DNA of 35,087 nucleotides from a virus, in the IMG/VR virus record IMGVR_UViG_3300027858_000017, positions 1-35,087 of that record, one strand, 5' to 3'. Shown in pieces: positions 15,369-23,477 of this stretch. The position numbers were made by a program, and so were the translations under genes. How positions within the stretch are numbered: position 1 is the stretch's first letter; every line of letters starts with the position of its first letter. Below the pieces are notes generated by a model, which saw only the letters and a program-made list of their open reading frames with translations, was not told the origin of the DNA and searched no databases.

Positions 15369-15715
15369 TTAATTATAACGATGTGACAGATGCCTTTAGC
15401 GGATGGTCCGAAATTTTCGACGGCATCAGAAATAGCGGGGATTATGTGGCCGGAAGATGGGTCGCTTCTGCTCCTTTTAAATTTAAATTTTCCGGGGTTA
15501 TCCAAAATGCGACACCTGATGATTTGGAATTTTTGCCAGAAGGAAACAGAACCCATGAAGCTATAAAAATACATACAACATACAAACTCATCCCACAACT
15601 TAGGGATACAACAACAGGGGATATCGTGTTTTATGGTGGATTAAGTTGGATTGTGCATAGTGTAGCCAATCGTTACATAGGTGGGTATTATAAGGCGATA
15701 GCGATAAGGGACTAA
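15365..15715 (+). CDS. Phage head-tail joining protein (probable)
   Basis: 116 aa, ATG overlapping the previous stop (ATGA). The product has GRWVASAPFKFKFSGVIQNATPDDLEFLPEGNRTHEAIKIHTTY in the middle and a YGGLSWIVHSVANRYIGGYYKAIAIRD end. The 'P.d....peG.R....i.v.t...L' and 'V....w..gg...y.a' elements fit small head-tail joining proteins. It stands between the gp10-like gene and the neck terminator gene, the expected place. No catalytic feature is present. Confidence 0.65.
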   Translation: MINYNDVTDAFSGWSEIFDGIRNSGDYVAGRWVASAPFKFKFSGVIQNATPDDLEFLPEGNRTHEAIKIHTTYKLIPQLRDTTTGDIVFYGGLSWIVHSVANRYIGGYYKAIAIRD

Positions 15716-15718
15716 CCA

Positions 15719-16237
15719 ATGATAGACAAAGCAAGGATAGAGAATGAGTTATATGGATGGATAGTTAAGATTGATCCAAGATGTATTATTGCAAATCCAA
15801 ATGCACCAAGGCCATTAGATGCTTTATATTCAACACTGCATATAATTGGCACTTTTCCGCAGGGGGTGGCGGAAACTAGAGGAATTTATAAAGCCAATGA
15901 TCAATCAATAGACATGAAATATTCGGATGTTGAAGAGGTAATGGTAAGTATAAACACTTTTTATTCTGGCGCTTTTCTGCTGGCAACATCAATCAAAGAC
16001 AGTTTTATAAAACTTGCTGCTTATGATTATTTTACAACTAATAATTTACTTGGCTACTTGAGATCGTCTGATGTTAGGGATTTAACAACAGGGATTGACA
16101 AACACTGGGAGGACCGGGCACAATTTGACTGTTTTTTTGCAACAAGATCTTTAGAGATGGAAAACATTGAAGTTATAAGAAAAGTTGAATTAACGAATAA
16201 ATTAGACGGAGTAACGACTATAATAACCCAAAAATAA
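15719..16237 (+). CDS. Neck/tail terminator protein (gp12-like)
   Basis: 172 aa. The segments FPQGVAETRGIYKANDQSIDMKYSDVEEVMVSIN and LGYLRSSDVRDLTTGIDKHWEDRAQFDCFFATRS, followed by IEVIRKVELTNKL, fit a phage family annotated as neck terminator gp12-like. Its closing pattern is 'sS.vR......g..WE.RAq.D..F......e...vi..ve'. Such a protein caps the tail tube and sheath below the neck. It precedes the sheath gene directly, in agreement. Confidence 0.75.
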   Translation: MIDKARIENELYGWIVKIDPRCIIANPNAPRPLDALYSTLHIIGTFPQGVAETRGIYKANDQSIDMKYSDVEEVMVSINTFYSGAFLLATSIKDSFIKLAAYDYFTTNNLLGYLRSSDVRDLTTGIDKHWEDRAQFDCFFATRSLEMENIEVIRKVELTNKLDGVTTIITQK

Positions 16238-16252
16238 AGGAGAAATAAAACG

Positions 16253-17737
16253 ATGGCAACTCGGCCCATTACAAGATTTGTAGATATACAGATAAAAAAA
16301 GATATACCCAGGATCTCTGAGGCTGGGTTTAATATTTTAATGATTATAACAGATTCTGCGTTGCTTTCCACAAGCCGACGAAGTCGGAGCTTTACGACTG
16401 TCGATTCTGTTGCAGATTTTTTTGGTAAGGGATCTGAAGAGGAAGCAGTCGCAGATGCATTTTTTAATCAAGATCCTTTCAACAAATATCATCCTGATAT
16501 TTTACAGTTTGGACGATTTGCCGATGATGCAACGACGGCATTGCTTGAGATGGGAGATTCCCCACTTTTAAGAGTAGCCGAATGGCAAGCGATATCGGAT
16601 GGAGAATTCCAAATCGCTTTTAATGGCGGTTCTGTTGTTGAAATAACAGGCTGCGATTTTACAAAGGTTACTAGTATGGATGATGTTGCTGCTGTGATTA
16701 ATGCAAAATTGGGCATCAATGGCGATTGTTATTTCAATGTAAACAGATTTAATATTGGGTCAACATCGGATGGTATATCTTCGATGATAACGCCTTTAAG
16801 TTCTGTGATCACCCAAACAGGCACAGATATTTCTGGAGCGGGATTTTTAGATGGGGATATTATAAAAAGTCCTACAAATTTGGGCGGGGCGGTCTTATCA
16901 CAAGGACAAGAAGCAGAAACGTTTGAGGCAGCACTAACGGCAATAGGTAATGTTAACGATGACTGGTACGCAATGGGAGCAATAAAAAAATATAGGGACA
17001 CAGCCATCGCTGAAGACATGGTTCTTTCTATTGAGACAAGGCGAAAAATATTTATTATTACAACTAACGACCCAAATGTTTTGATTTATGGGGCAAATTC
17101 TTTTTCAAAGTATATAAAGGATTTAAATTATAAGCAGACTGGAACCATTTATCATGACAACTATAATTTTTATCCTGATGTGTCATGGATGGGGCAACAG
17201 TTACCGAAACCGGTAGGCTCTACAAACTGGGCGTACAAAAAATTGGCAGGACGAGCAGATGGAGCAGCTCAAAATATTACATCTGTTTTTTTGACCAGGG
17301 CCGAAAAAGATGCGGCGCTTAATGCAAACTGCAATCTTTATTCTTCAATTTTGGGTTCTGAGTTCACATATTTCGGCACAATGGGAGGCGGAAAAAATAC
17401 AGACAAAGAAGGCGAATTCATTGATATTATCCGTAATATTGATTTCCTCCAGGCAAGGATCGAAGAAGGCCTTTTTTCGCTTTTGTCAAAAAAAGATATA
17501 ATTCCGTTTACAAATGCCGGTATTTCCATGGTTGATAATCGGCTTAAAAGTTTGTTGGAAAAATTCGGTGTAAAGCAGGGCATCCTCGTTGAAGGGTCTG
17601 TGAAAACTTTTTTCCCGAAACGGTCAGAAGTCAGCAAGGAAAATAAAGACGATAGGCTTTTACCTGATGGGACATTCCAGGCCGAACTGGCGGGGGCGGT
17701 AAATACTATCATTATACGAGGCACTGTGTTTGTCTAG
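16253..17737 (+). CDS. Contractile tail sheath protein (DUF3383 family)
   Basis: 494 aa, ATG after AAGGAG. The N-terminus VDIQIKKDIPRISEAGFNILMIITD and the YTSVDSVADFFG-like segment (here TTVDSVADFFGKGSEE) match the DUF3383 sheath pattern. So do ADAFFNQDPFNKYHPDILQFGR and the central WYAMGAIKKYRD. Near the C-terminus INNIGI-type strands, then DDRLLPDGTFQAELAGAVNTIIIRGTV, form the handshake region that links sheath subunits. The presence of a sheath shows that the virion is a myovirus. Confidence 0.92.
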   Translation: MATRPITRFVDIQIKKDIPRISEAGFNILMIITDSALLSTSRRSRSFTTVDSVADFFGKGSEEEAVADAFFNQDPFNKYHPDILQFGRFADDATTALLEMGDSPLLRVAEWQAISDGEFQIAFNGGSVVEITGCDFTKVTSMDDVAAVINAKLGINGDCYFNVNRFNIGSTSDGISSMITPLSSVITQTGTDISGAGFLDGDIIKSPTNLGGAVLSQGQEAETFEAALTAIGNVNDDWYAMGAIKKYRDTAIAEDMVLSIETRRKIFIITTNDPNVLIYGANSFSKYIKDLNYKQTGTIYHDNYNFYPDVSWMGQQLPKPVGSTNWAYKKLAGRADGAAQNITSVFLTRAEKDAALNANCNLYSSILGSEFTYFGTMGGGKNTDKEGEFIDIIRNIDFLQARIEEGLFSLLSKKDIIPFTNAGISMVDNRLKSLLEKFGVKQGILVEGSVKTFFPKRSEVSKENKDDRLLPDGTFQAELAGAVNTIIIRGTVFV

Positions 17738-17770
17738 GGTTTCTTAACAAACAAAAGGAGATATAAAAAA

Positions 17771-18193
17771 ATGGGAGAATTCAAAACTTTTTCGTTCCAA
17801 AATGTAAATGTGATTTTCGGCATCCTTGAACTTGGGGGATTTGCGGATGGTGATGACGCCGTGGTGATTGATACGGAAACGGACCAGTTTAATGATTTAG
17901 CCGGAGCAAAAGGCGACGTTGTTAGGTCACAAAGTAACGATAATAGATGCACAATAACAGTTAAACTGTTACAAAATGCTGAAAGCAATACGGAATTATC
18001 GGCCATATATAATGTTGATAGATTTTCAGGAGCCGGGGTCGTGCCCATGATTATTGAGGATAAAGAAACAGGAGAAACTTATATAATTAATAACGCCTGG
18101 ATTCAAAAATTTCCGACAGTGACAAGGGGCCAGAATGTTAACTCCATGGATTGGGTTTTTCGGGGCGATGTTTTTAGTCCTGTTTTGTCTTAA
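17771..18193 (+). CDS. Tail tube protein (DUF3277 family)
   Basis: 140 aa, ATG after AAGGAGAT. The opening FQNVNVIFGILELGGFADGDDAVVID and the VRSQSNDNRCTITVKLLQNAESNTELSAIYNVD core match the DUF3277 pattern ('G.ea.......G.......G........G.vtv.L..tS..n..Ls'). Members form the inner tube of contractile tails. The order after the sheath is standard. The C-terminal GQNVNSMDWVFRGDV matches the family's final strand. Confidence 0.88.
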   Translation: MGEFKTFSFQNVNVIFGILELGGFADGDDAVVIDTETDQFNDLAGAKGDVVRSQSNDNRCTITVKLLQNAESNTELSAIYNVDRFSGAGVVPMIIEDKETGETYIINNAWIQKFPTVTRGQNVNSMDWVFRGDVFSPVLS

Positions 18194-18208
18194 TAGGAGT
18201 TTATAAAG

Positions 18209-18646
18209 ATGAGCCGAGAGCAAAAAAGCAAAATTATTGGCACCACAGAATATCTTGTCACGCAAATGGATGCAGTTAGTGCATTAAAAATACAAACAAA
18301 GCTAATCAAAATATTAGGACCGAGTGTATTGTCTCTCTTGGACGATAAGACGGAAAACACAAGTAGCAAGATATCAAAAATGATCCCACAATTGATGGAG
18401 AATTTTGATGATGAGCTTGTGAATGAGCTTGTATTGTCTCTTTTTAAAAGCGGCGTGTTTGTGAAAGAAAATAATGTGCCCAAAGTTGTTGATTTTGCTA
18501 CACATTTTGCAGGAAAACCAACGGAAATGTGGCAAGTAATGGCTTTTATTTTGGAGGCAAATTTTAACCTGGGGGAGTTGTTAGGGTCGGATTTGCCCAC
18601 CACAAAAACAGCGGCGGAAGATCTGACCAGAAAAAGTATAATGTAG
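18209..18646 (+). CDS. Tail assembly chaperone, zero-frame product
   Basis: 145 aa, ATG after AGGAG. A small, helical, charged protein located between tube and tape measure: the fixed position of the tail assembly chaperones. The N-terminal pattern YLVTQMDAVSALKIQTKLIKILGP and the acidic middle with MENFDDELVNELVLSLF fit that group. It ends at TAG 18644-18646, but a -1 frame is open from 18568 to 18801 and carries a natural C-terminal domain without a start codon. This suggests a frameshifted longer product, as in phage P2 (E/E+E') and lambda (G/GT). Confidence 0.82.
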   Translation: MSREQKSKIIGTTEYLVTQMDAVSALKIQTKLIKILGPSVLSLLDDKTENTSSKISKMIPQLMENFDDELVNELVLSLFKSGVFVKENNVPKVVDFATHFAGKPTEMWQVMAFILEANFNLGELLGSDLPTTKTAAEDLTRKSIM

Positions 18647-18801
18647 ATTTATTTATTGCAAGGTTAGTCAATAGCCGACTGGCTACTTTGCACGAGTTAC
18701 AAACAATTTATACATTTAGCGATATTCATTACCTGGACGAAATCTTGAATATCCAAGAAGAGCAAGAATATTTGCAATATAAAAAAGAATTTAATAAATA
18801 A
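18568..18801 (+). CDS. -1 frameshift extension of the tail assembly chaperone
   Basis: The -1 frame is open from 18568 to TAA 18799-18801 and overlaps the upstream gene by about 79 bases. After the zero-frame stop it encodes a convincing helical sequence (LFIARLVNSRLATLHELQ, YLDEILNIQEEQEYLQY) with no ATG or GTG. Candidate slip sites in register are G GGG GAG (18571-18577), A AAA ACA (18604-18610) and A AAA AGT (18631-18637). Each allows perfect re-pairing only in the P site. The last, seven bases before the stop, is favoured because of its Lys AAA slip. The expected long product is about 197 aa. Confidence 0.65.
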   Translation, partial: PGGVVRVGFAHHKNSGGRSDQKKYNVDLFIARLVNSRLATLHELQTIYTFSDIHYLDEILNIQEEQEYLQYKKEFNK

Positions 18802-18819
18802 CACAAGGCTATATATATA

Positions 18820-20385
18820 ATGACAGAAATAGAAAATTTAACAGCAAGATTGGGCTTTGAGTTTGACGATAAAAAGCTTAAAAAATTTGATAAGCTATTG
18901 GCTGGAGCGGTTAAAGGACTAACTGCAATAGTAGCAGGAGCGGCGGCGGCTTCTACAGGTATATTTTTTTTCACAAACAAAATCGCATCGGCAAACGATA
19001 GATTGAACGGATTAGCCAAGACATACGGAATCGCCATTGAAACGATGCAGGAATTTGGATTTGTTGCGGAATTAAACAAAGGATCGGCTGGCTCAATGGA
19101 TTCCGCGCTCGGGAATTTATCAAAAACAATGTCTGAAGCATCAAGGGGAGTTGGTGCTGGTGTAGAAACATTTGGAATGTTAGGTCTTTCTGTTACAACT
19201 TCGACCGGACGGCTTAAAAAAGTTGATGATATGATGCTTGAGATTGCGGACTCAATCGCAAAATTAGGCAGTCAAGCGCAAAGGTTAGAGTTTGCTCAAA
19301 AATTAGGCTTTGGCCCTGATTTATTGTTGACATTACAACAGGGCAGTAATGCAATTAAGCAACAAAGACAGGAGGCTAGGGCGTTAGGTTTTGTTTTTTC
19401 GCAGGATGCTGCAACGGCGGCGGAAAGATTTGCCGATGGTTTGCTCCGTGTCAAAATGGTTTTCAAAGGTATTTCCACTTTGATCGCGACAAGATTTATG
19501 AGATTTTTTGTACCGATAATGGATGTTTTTACAAAATGGTACAAAATCAATAAAGATATAATAAAACAAAATATAGTAGTTTTCCTCGATAAAATTTTTA
19601 ATGTTTTTAAATATTTAATTATTGGTGTTGGCAGAGTCATTTTTTTATTTACTGACCTGATCAATGTATTAGGCGGCCTTAAAAGTACACTAATTGTTGT
19701 TTCTGGCATACTTCTTGCAATGAACGCATCGGCTTTGTTAGTGCCTGTTTTAATGGCTGCCCTTGTTGCTGGTCTTGCTTTAGTGTTTGAGGATCTGATC
19801 GTATATGCAAAGGGCGGAGATTCGGCAATAGGAAATTTAATAAAAGATATTCCTATACTGATAAAAATATTAGATAATTTAATCGCAACGATGAAAATGG
19901 TTAAAGAAGGATGGAAAGGAATTTTTAAAAATGATACCTGGGAAAACATAAAATTTTATTATAAAGACATGTGGAAAAAGATAAAACGTGGCGAAACTGG
20001 CTTGGATTATGAAGACCTGAGCAAAGAAACAGAATCTAATCTTAATCTCCCCGAAAAAGTTTATCATTATTTTAGGGAGCTAGGATCGATATATACTACG
20101 CCTGATAAATCAGATATAACAGATAATAGTGATTCAAATGTAATAAGTAAAATTATAAAGAGTTTGCCAGGCATCAACACATCTAGTAATGCTTATAGTT
20201 ATCTAAGGAGCGGAGAAAAAAATATAACAAATAATAACAGTAATAAAAAAACCAATAATATAACCGTCAATGTAAATGGTGGAGATCAGGACGAAATTAA
20301 AAGGACAATCAATAATATCTTGGGGGAGCAATACAGCATCGCAGAAACAAATTTAGGCTTGCAAATAGGAAACAATATAACATAA
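18820..20385 (+). CDS. Tail tape measure protein
   Basis: 521 aa. It starts with LTARLGFEFDDKKLKKFDKLL, followed by hydrophobic glycine and alanine-rich segments (AIVAGAAAASTGIFFF), as in many tape measures of this group. The middle has long helices (LDKIFNVFKYLIIGVGRVIFLF, LLAMNASALLVPVLMAALVAGL) that can cross or enter membranes during DNA ejection. The C-terminus is asparagine-rich (INNNNSNKKTNNITVNVNGG-type). At 521 aa it is short, so a short tail is predicted if length scales as in other phages. It follows the chaperone genes and precedes the baseplate set. Confidence 0.85.
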   Translation: MTEIENLTARLGFEFDDKKLKKFDKLLAGAVKGLTAIVAGAAAASTGIFFFTNKIASANDRLNGLAKTYGIAIETMQEFGFVAELNKGSAGSMDSALGNLSKTMSEASRGVGAGVETFGMLGLSVTTSTGRLKKVDDMMLEIADSIAKLGSQAQRLEFAQKLGFGPDLLLTLQQGSNAIKQQRQEARALGFVFSQDAATAAERFADGLLRVKMVFKGISTLIATRFMRFFVPIMDVFTKWYKINKDIIKQNIVVFLDKIFNVFKYLIIGVGRVIFLFTDLINVLGGLKSTLIVVSGILLAMNASALLVPVLMAALVAGLALVFEDLIVYAKGGDSAIGNLIKDIPILIKILDNLIATMKMVKEGWKGIFKNDTWENIKFYYKDMWKKIKRGETGLDYEDLSKETESNLNLPEKVYHYFRELGSIYTTPDKSDITDNSDSNVISKIIKSLPGINTSSNAYSYLRSGEKNITNNNSNKKTNNITVNVNGGDQDEIKRTINNILGEQYSIAETNLGLQIGNNIT

Positions 20386-20419
20386 TAGAAGCTGGTTTCA
20401 ATTCATAGGTAAAAACAAA

Positions 20420-20953
20420 ATGTCCATAGCTCAGATGATTTTTAATAAAGGGAACTACATAGAAAATATCGAATTAGACGCTATAATCTCAGAGAGTGCG
20501 ACCGCCGTTGCCGAAGTTACAGAAAATCCTGTTGAGTATGGTGCAGACATAAATGACCATATGATTATAAAGCCTATGTCTTTTACAGTTTCCGGGGTTG
20601 TAAGTAATGTCAATTCAAAAAATATAAGTTTTCCGACAGACTTTCCCGCGTCATTTAGCAAAACTACTAATAAAAGTCAAATAACATGGGAAGCACTTTT
20701 GAAGCTGCAGATCAATAGGACGCCTTTCACATTAGTCCAGGGCCTTAAAAGATACTCTAACGTAGTCATAATTAGTTTAAGCGAAACGCAAGACGTTGAC
20801 ACAGCTAATGGCCTTTTTTTTACCGCAACACTGAAGGAAATCATCAAAGCAGGGGCTCAACTGGTCACAAAGGATCAATTCAAAGATCAAAAAATCGCAG
20901 ATATGGCACTACCTAGTATACATGGTGGACTAAAACAAATTACAAAGGGTTGA
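20420..20953 (+). CDS. Dit-like tail/baseplate protein, N-terminal type
   Basis: 177 aa. The sequence IELDAIISESATAVAEVTENPVEYGADINDHMIIKPMSFTVSGVVSN matches the pattern of the small Dit-like tail proteins: 'i.ld......e.....vt.hPve.Ga.itDHv...p......g'. WEALLKLQINRTPFTLVQGLKRYSNVVIISLSETQD fits the rest of that domain. These proteins form a ring around the tube tip in myophage baseplates. It is followed by the plug and hub genes. Confidence 0.77.
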   Translation: MSIAQMIFNKGNYIENIELDAIISESATAVAEVTENPVEYGADINDHMIIKPMSFTVSGVVSNVNSKNISFPTDFPASFSKTTNKSQITWEALLKLQINRTPFTLVQGLKRYSNVVIISLSETQDVDTANGLFFTATLKEIIKAGAQLVTKDQFKDQKIADMALPSIHGGLKQITKG

Positions 20954-20990
20954 TATGAGTTAAAACAAATTACAAAGGATTAAAACAAGT
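20931..20990 (+). repeat. 30-bp tandem repeat spanning the end of the Dit-like gene
   Basis: TAAAACAAATTACAAAGGGT (20931-20950) recurs as TAAAACAAATTACAAAGGAT (20961-20980), 30 bp later, with a partial third copy TAAAACAAG at 20981. The copies straddle the stop of one gene and the start region of the next. Confidence 0.75.
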
Positions 20991-20994
20991 TAAA

Positions 20995-21279
20995 ATGGAT
21001 TATTTACCATTAACAAATAGCCCCGAGGAAAAATTCAATATATCTATTTTTGAGAATGTTTTTATTATCCGACAATGCTGGAACACACTCGGCTTTTGGA
21101 CATTAGATATTCAAAATGCTAATGGAAAAAACCTTGTGTTGGGCATAAAAATAGTCGCACACACAAAACTATTACAACAATATCCTTTCTTTTCTTTTGA
21201 TTTTTTAAGCCTGAATAGTTCTGACCCAGTAAGGCATAATTTAAGTTTATTCAACTTAAGAATTATAAAACGTTATTAA
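20995..21279 (+). CDS. Baseplate plug protein (probable)
   Basis: 94 aa. The sequence YLPLTNSPEEKFNISIFENVFIIRQCWNTLGFWTLDIQNANGKNLVLGIKI fits the small baseplate plug family of Mu-like and Pam3-like phages ('lPl.......f.v.l.g..y.l.l.wn...g.W.ldi.d..g..ll.G..l'). It closes the tip of the tail tube. It follows the Dit-like gene and precedes the hub gene. Confidence 0.72.
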   Translation: MDYLPLTNSPEEKFNISIFENVFIIRQCWNTLGFWTLDIQNANGKNLVLGIKIVAHTKLLQQYPFFSFDFLSLNSSDPVRHNLSLFNLRIIKRY

Positions 21280-21350
21280 TTGGTCTTATCTTAAATAAAT
21301 TTATGTTATGCTTTTTTTTAAAAGAATATTTAATCTAAAACTATTAACTT

Positions 21351-22208
21351 ATGTTTAAACGTGTTTTCAAAATATTGATTCCTGAAAAATTAATTGAAAT
21401 CACAGGACTGAGGGTAAATTTCAAAGTTGAAAAAAGCCTTATCGGGTACCCTAACCTGGCAAATATAAAAATTTATAATCTGTCAGAAAACAATAGAAAT
21501 AATATTGAAAAACAAGGGTTAAAAATCCAATTATATGCAGGTTATGAAGATGTTTCTATGCCCTTAATTTTTGAAGGTGATATTGTAAATGTCGTCCATA
21601 AAAAAGAAAATACAGATTGGATTAGTGAATTATTTTGCGCGGATGGATTAAATATTTTAAATAGCGCAGTCATAAATAAGACTTTCCCTGCGGGCATAAG
21701 CCCTGAAAAAATATACAACGAACTTGTTGGCCATATGGTGGGAATAAAAAAAGGAGCAACTGAAGGCATAAAAAACTGTTTGTCTGGGAAAAGGTCAATT
21801 TTGCGAGAAATGCAATTATCGGGAAGTGTAAAGGAATTTTTGGACAGATTAGCCAAAGACTGCGGATTTGATTACTCTATTAATGATGGAGTAATAGAGA
21901 CAACCCCAACAAATTTGCCATTGGATGATATTCCGCCGATAATTATTAATCAAAATACCGGTATGATTGGCAGCCCAGAAAGAACCGAAATCGGACTTAA
22001 TGTAAGCCACTTATTATTGCCTGAGCTAAAGCTTGCCAGGACAATTAAGGTTGAGGCAATTACGACTAAATTAAATGTAGGCAACTTATTTTTTCATAAA
22101 ATTCCACCTGTAAGAAATTCTGGGGTGTATAGAATTGACAAAATAATACATACAGGTGATACTCATGGGGGGGCCTGGTTGTCTCAGATATACGCAAGAA
22201 TTTTTTAA
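21351..22208 (+). CDS. Baseplate hub protein (gp44/gpD-like)
   Basis: 285 aa. FKVEKSLIGYPNLANIKIYNLSENNRNNIEKQGLKIQLYAGYED matches the first domain of phage hub proteins ('v.k.....pN...i.iyNLs...r..i...g..v.L.aGY'). It is followed by LIFEGDIVNVVHKKENTDWISELFCADG and a second domain ending with GVYRIDKIIHTGDTHGGAWLSQIYA ('y.v..v.H.gD...g.W.t.'). Hub proteins form the trimer between tube and spike. It is followed by the spike gene. Confidence 0.87.
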   Translation: MFKRVFKILIPEKLIEITGLRVNFKVEKSLIGYPNLANIKIYNLSENNRNNIEKQGLKIQLYAGYEDVSMPLIFEGDIVNVVHKKENTDWISELFCADGLNILNSAVINKTFPAGISPEKIYNELVGHMVGIKKGATEGIKNCLSGKRSILREMQLSGSVKEFLDRLAKDCGFDYSINDGVIETTPTNLPLDDIPPIIINQNTGMIGSPERTEIGLNVSHLLLPELKLARTIKVEAITTKLNVGNLFFHKIPPVRNSGVYRIDKIIHTGDTHGGAWLSQIYARIF

Positions 22209-22300
22209 TGTTTGAAAAATTAATAATTAAGATAAAAGTTTTTTTAAATGGTTGAAAAATTAATAATATACACAAGGTTTTTTTAAATGGCTGAAAAAAC
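22201..22300 (+). repeat. Three near-tandem copies of a translation start region
   Basis: Units begin at 22201, 22239 and 22278, about 38-39 bp apart, each reading approximately TTTTTTTAAATGGTTGAAAA. The third contains the real ATG (22287) of the spike gene; the first two start short frames MFEKLIIKIKVFLNG and MVEKLIIYTRFF that soon stop. Confidence 0.8.
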
Positions 22301-23096
22301 AAAATCATCGCTTGAAAAAGTTATACAGACTGCAATTGATTCAGCCTTGGAAAAAGTCCATACATGCTTACCTGCACGGGTTATAAAATTTGATAGTAAA
22401 AATCAATTGATTGACGCACAGATTACGATACAAAAAAAGCTAGCTGGAGAGCTTGTTAATTTTCCTCTTTTGGTTAATGTCCCAATTCGTTATTGGAGAT
22501 CAAAAACATTTTCAATAACTTTCCCGATTGAAATCGGGGACCATGTAAAAATATTTTTTGCTGAAAAATCAATTGATACCTGGTTGTTGAGAGGCGGGAT
22601 ACAAAACCCTTTTGATGTTAGAAAGTTTGACCTATCGGATGCATTTGCCGAGCCGGTTATGTACCATCAAAAAAATATTATTCCTGATTTTTCACCAAAA
22701 AATCTTGAGATTAAAACCAACTCAGGAGATACTAAAATAATTATTAAAGCGGACGAAGAGGTGGAAATAACCACAACTGGCAAAGCTACAATAACAGCAT
22801 CAAAAGATATTGACATAAATACATCAGCAGATATAAATATAGATGCATCAAAAAATGTAAATATAAACGCGTCAAAAAATGCAAATGTTAATACAACCGG
22901 GGACACAAACATAAACACAACAGGCGACACAAATATAACTGCATCAAAAACAATAATTATTGACGCTCCATTAATAAAACTAGGAGCGGCGGCTATAATG
23001 GGAGTGTCACGGGTTGGGGATATAACCTCGTCAAATCATGGCGATAATCATACCCATACATTATTGCCTGGCAGTTTAAAAGTATTGACTGAGTGA
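22287..23096 (+). CDS. Baseplate spike protein (Gp138-like N-terminal domain, beta-helix tip)
   Basis: 269 aa. Residues about 20-120 form an OB-type domain as in Gp138 spikes (CLPARVIKFDSKNQLIDAQIT, PIRYWRSKTFSITFPIEIGDHVKIFF). Then comes a long run of T/N/D/I-rich repeats (about 155-225; ITASKDIDINTSADINI and similar) expected of an intertwined triple beta-helix. Near the C-terminus, H251, H255 and H257 (HGDNHTHTL) could bind a metal at the needle tip, as known for other myophage spikes. The spike pierces the outer envelope after sheath contraction. The envelope interpretation is inference. Confidence 0.85.
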   Translation: MAEKTKSSLEKVIQTAIDSALEKVHTCLPARVIKFDSKNQLIDAQITIQKKLAGELVNFPLLVNVPIRYWRSKTFSITFPIEIGDHVKIFFAEKSIDTWLLRGGIQNPFDVRKFDLSDAFAEPVMYHQKNIIPDFSPKNLEIKTNSGDTKIIIKADEEVEITTTGKATITASKDIDINTSADINIDASKNVNINASKNANVNTTGDTNINTTGDTNITASKTIIIDAPLIKLGAAAIMGVSRVGDITSSNHGDNHTHTLLPGSLKVLTE

Positions 23097-23108
23097 TACC
23101 AAAAACTT

Positions 23109-23477
23109 ATGGATAACAAAATGACAATATACGACATAGCATTTAACAAAGATCATGACATGCATTTAGATGGAGCCGACATCGCTTTTACAGATGATAA
23201 TACAATGCTTATCCAAAAATTGATCATAGAATTACAGTTTTTATTTGGCGAGTGGTTTTTGGATGTCACAAAAGGCATTCCGTATACACAATTTATTTTT
23301 GAGCAAGGAAGCGGCCTTGATGATATCTATAATATTTTTTATACAAAAATTGTTAACACTGAAGGGGTAGAAAATATCCAAAAATTGGAATTGACACCAG
23401 ACCCAAATAACAAAGGATTAAGGGTAGATTTTGCCGTAAATAGTAATATGTCAGGAGTTGTTGAGGTGACAATATGA
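23109..23477 (+). CDS. Baseplate wedge protein (gp25/W-like)
   Basis: 122 aa. MTIYDIAFNKDHDMHLDGADIAFTDDNTMLIQKLIIELQFLFGEWFLDVTKGIPY follows the gp25/W-like pattern ('yd.......D........gd......l.q.v...l.t..GEw..d...G..w'), with an EWFLD core. It joins wedge and hub. The overlap ATGA with the next gene (J-like) indicates coupled translation. Confidence 0.82.
   Translation: MDNKMTIYDIAFNKDHDMHLDGADIAFTDDNTMLIQKLIIELQFLFGEWFLDVTKGIPYTQFIFEQGSGLDDIYNIFYTKIVNTEGVENIQKLELTPDPNNKGLRVDFAVNSNMSGVVEVTI

Noticed and set aside
19296-19949. 217-codon minus-strand frame opposite the tape measure
   Set aside because: It is a shadow of the tape measure gene; the plus-strand product has the correct family pattern and position.
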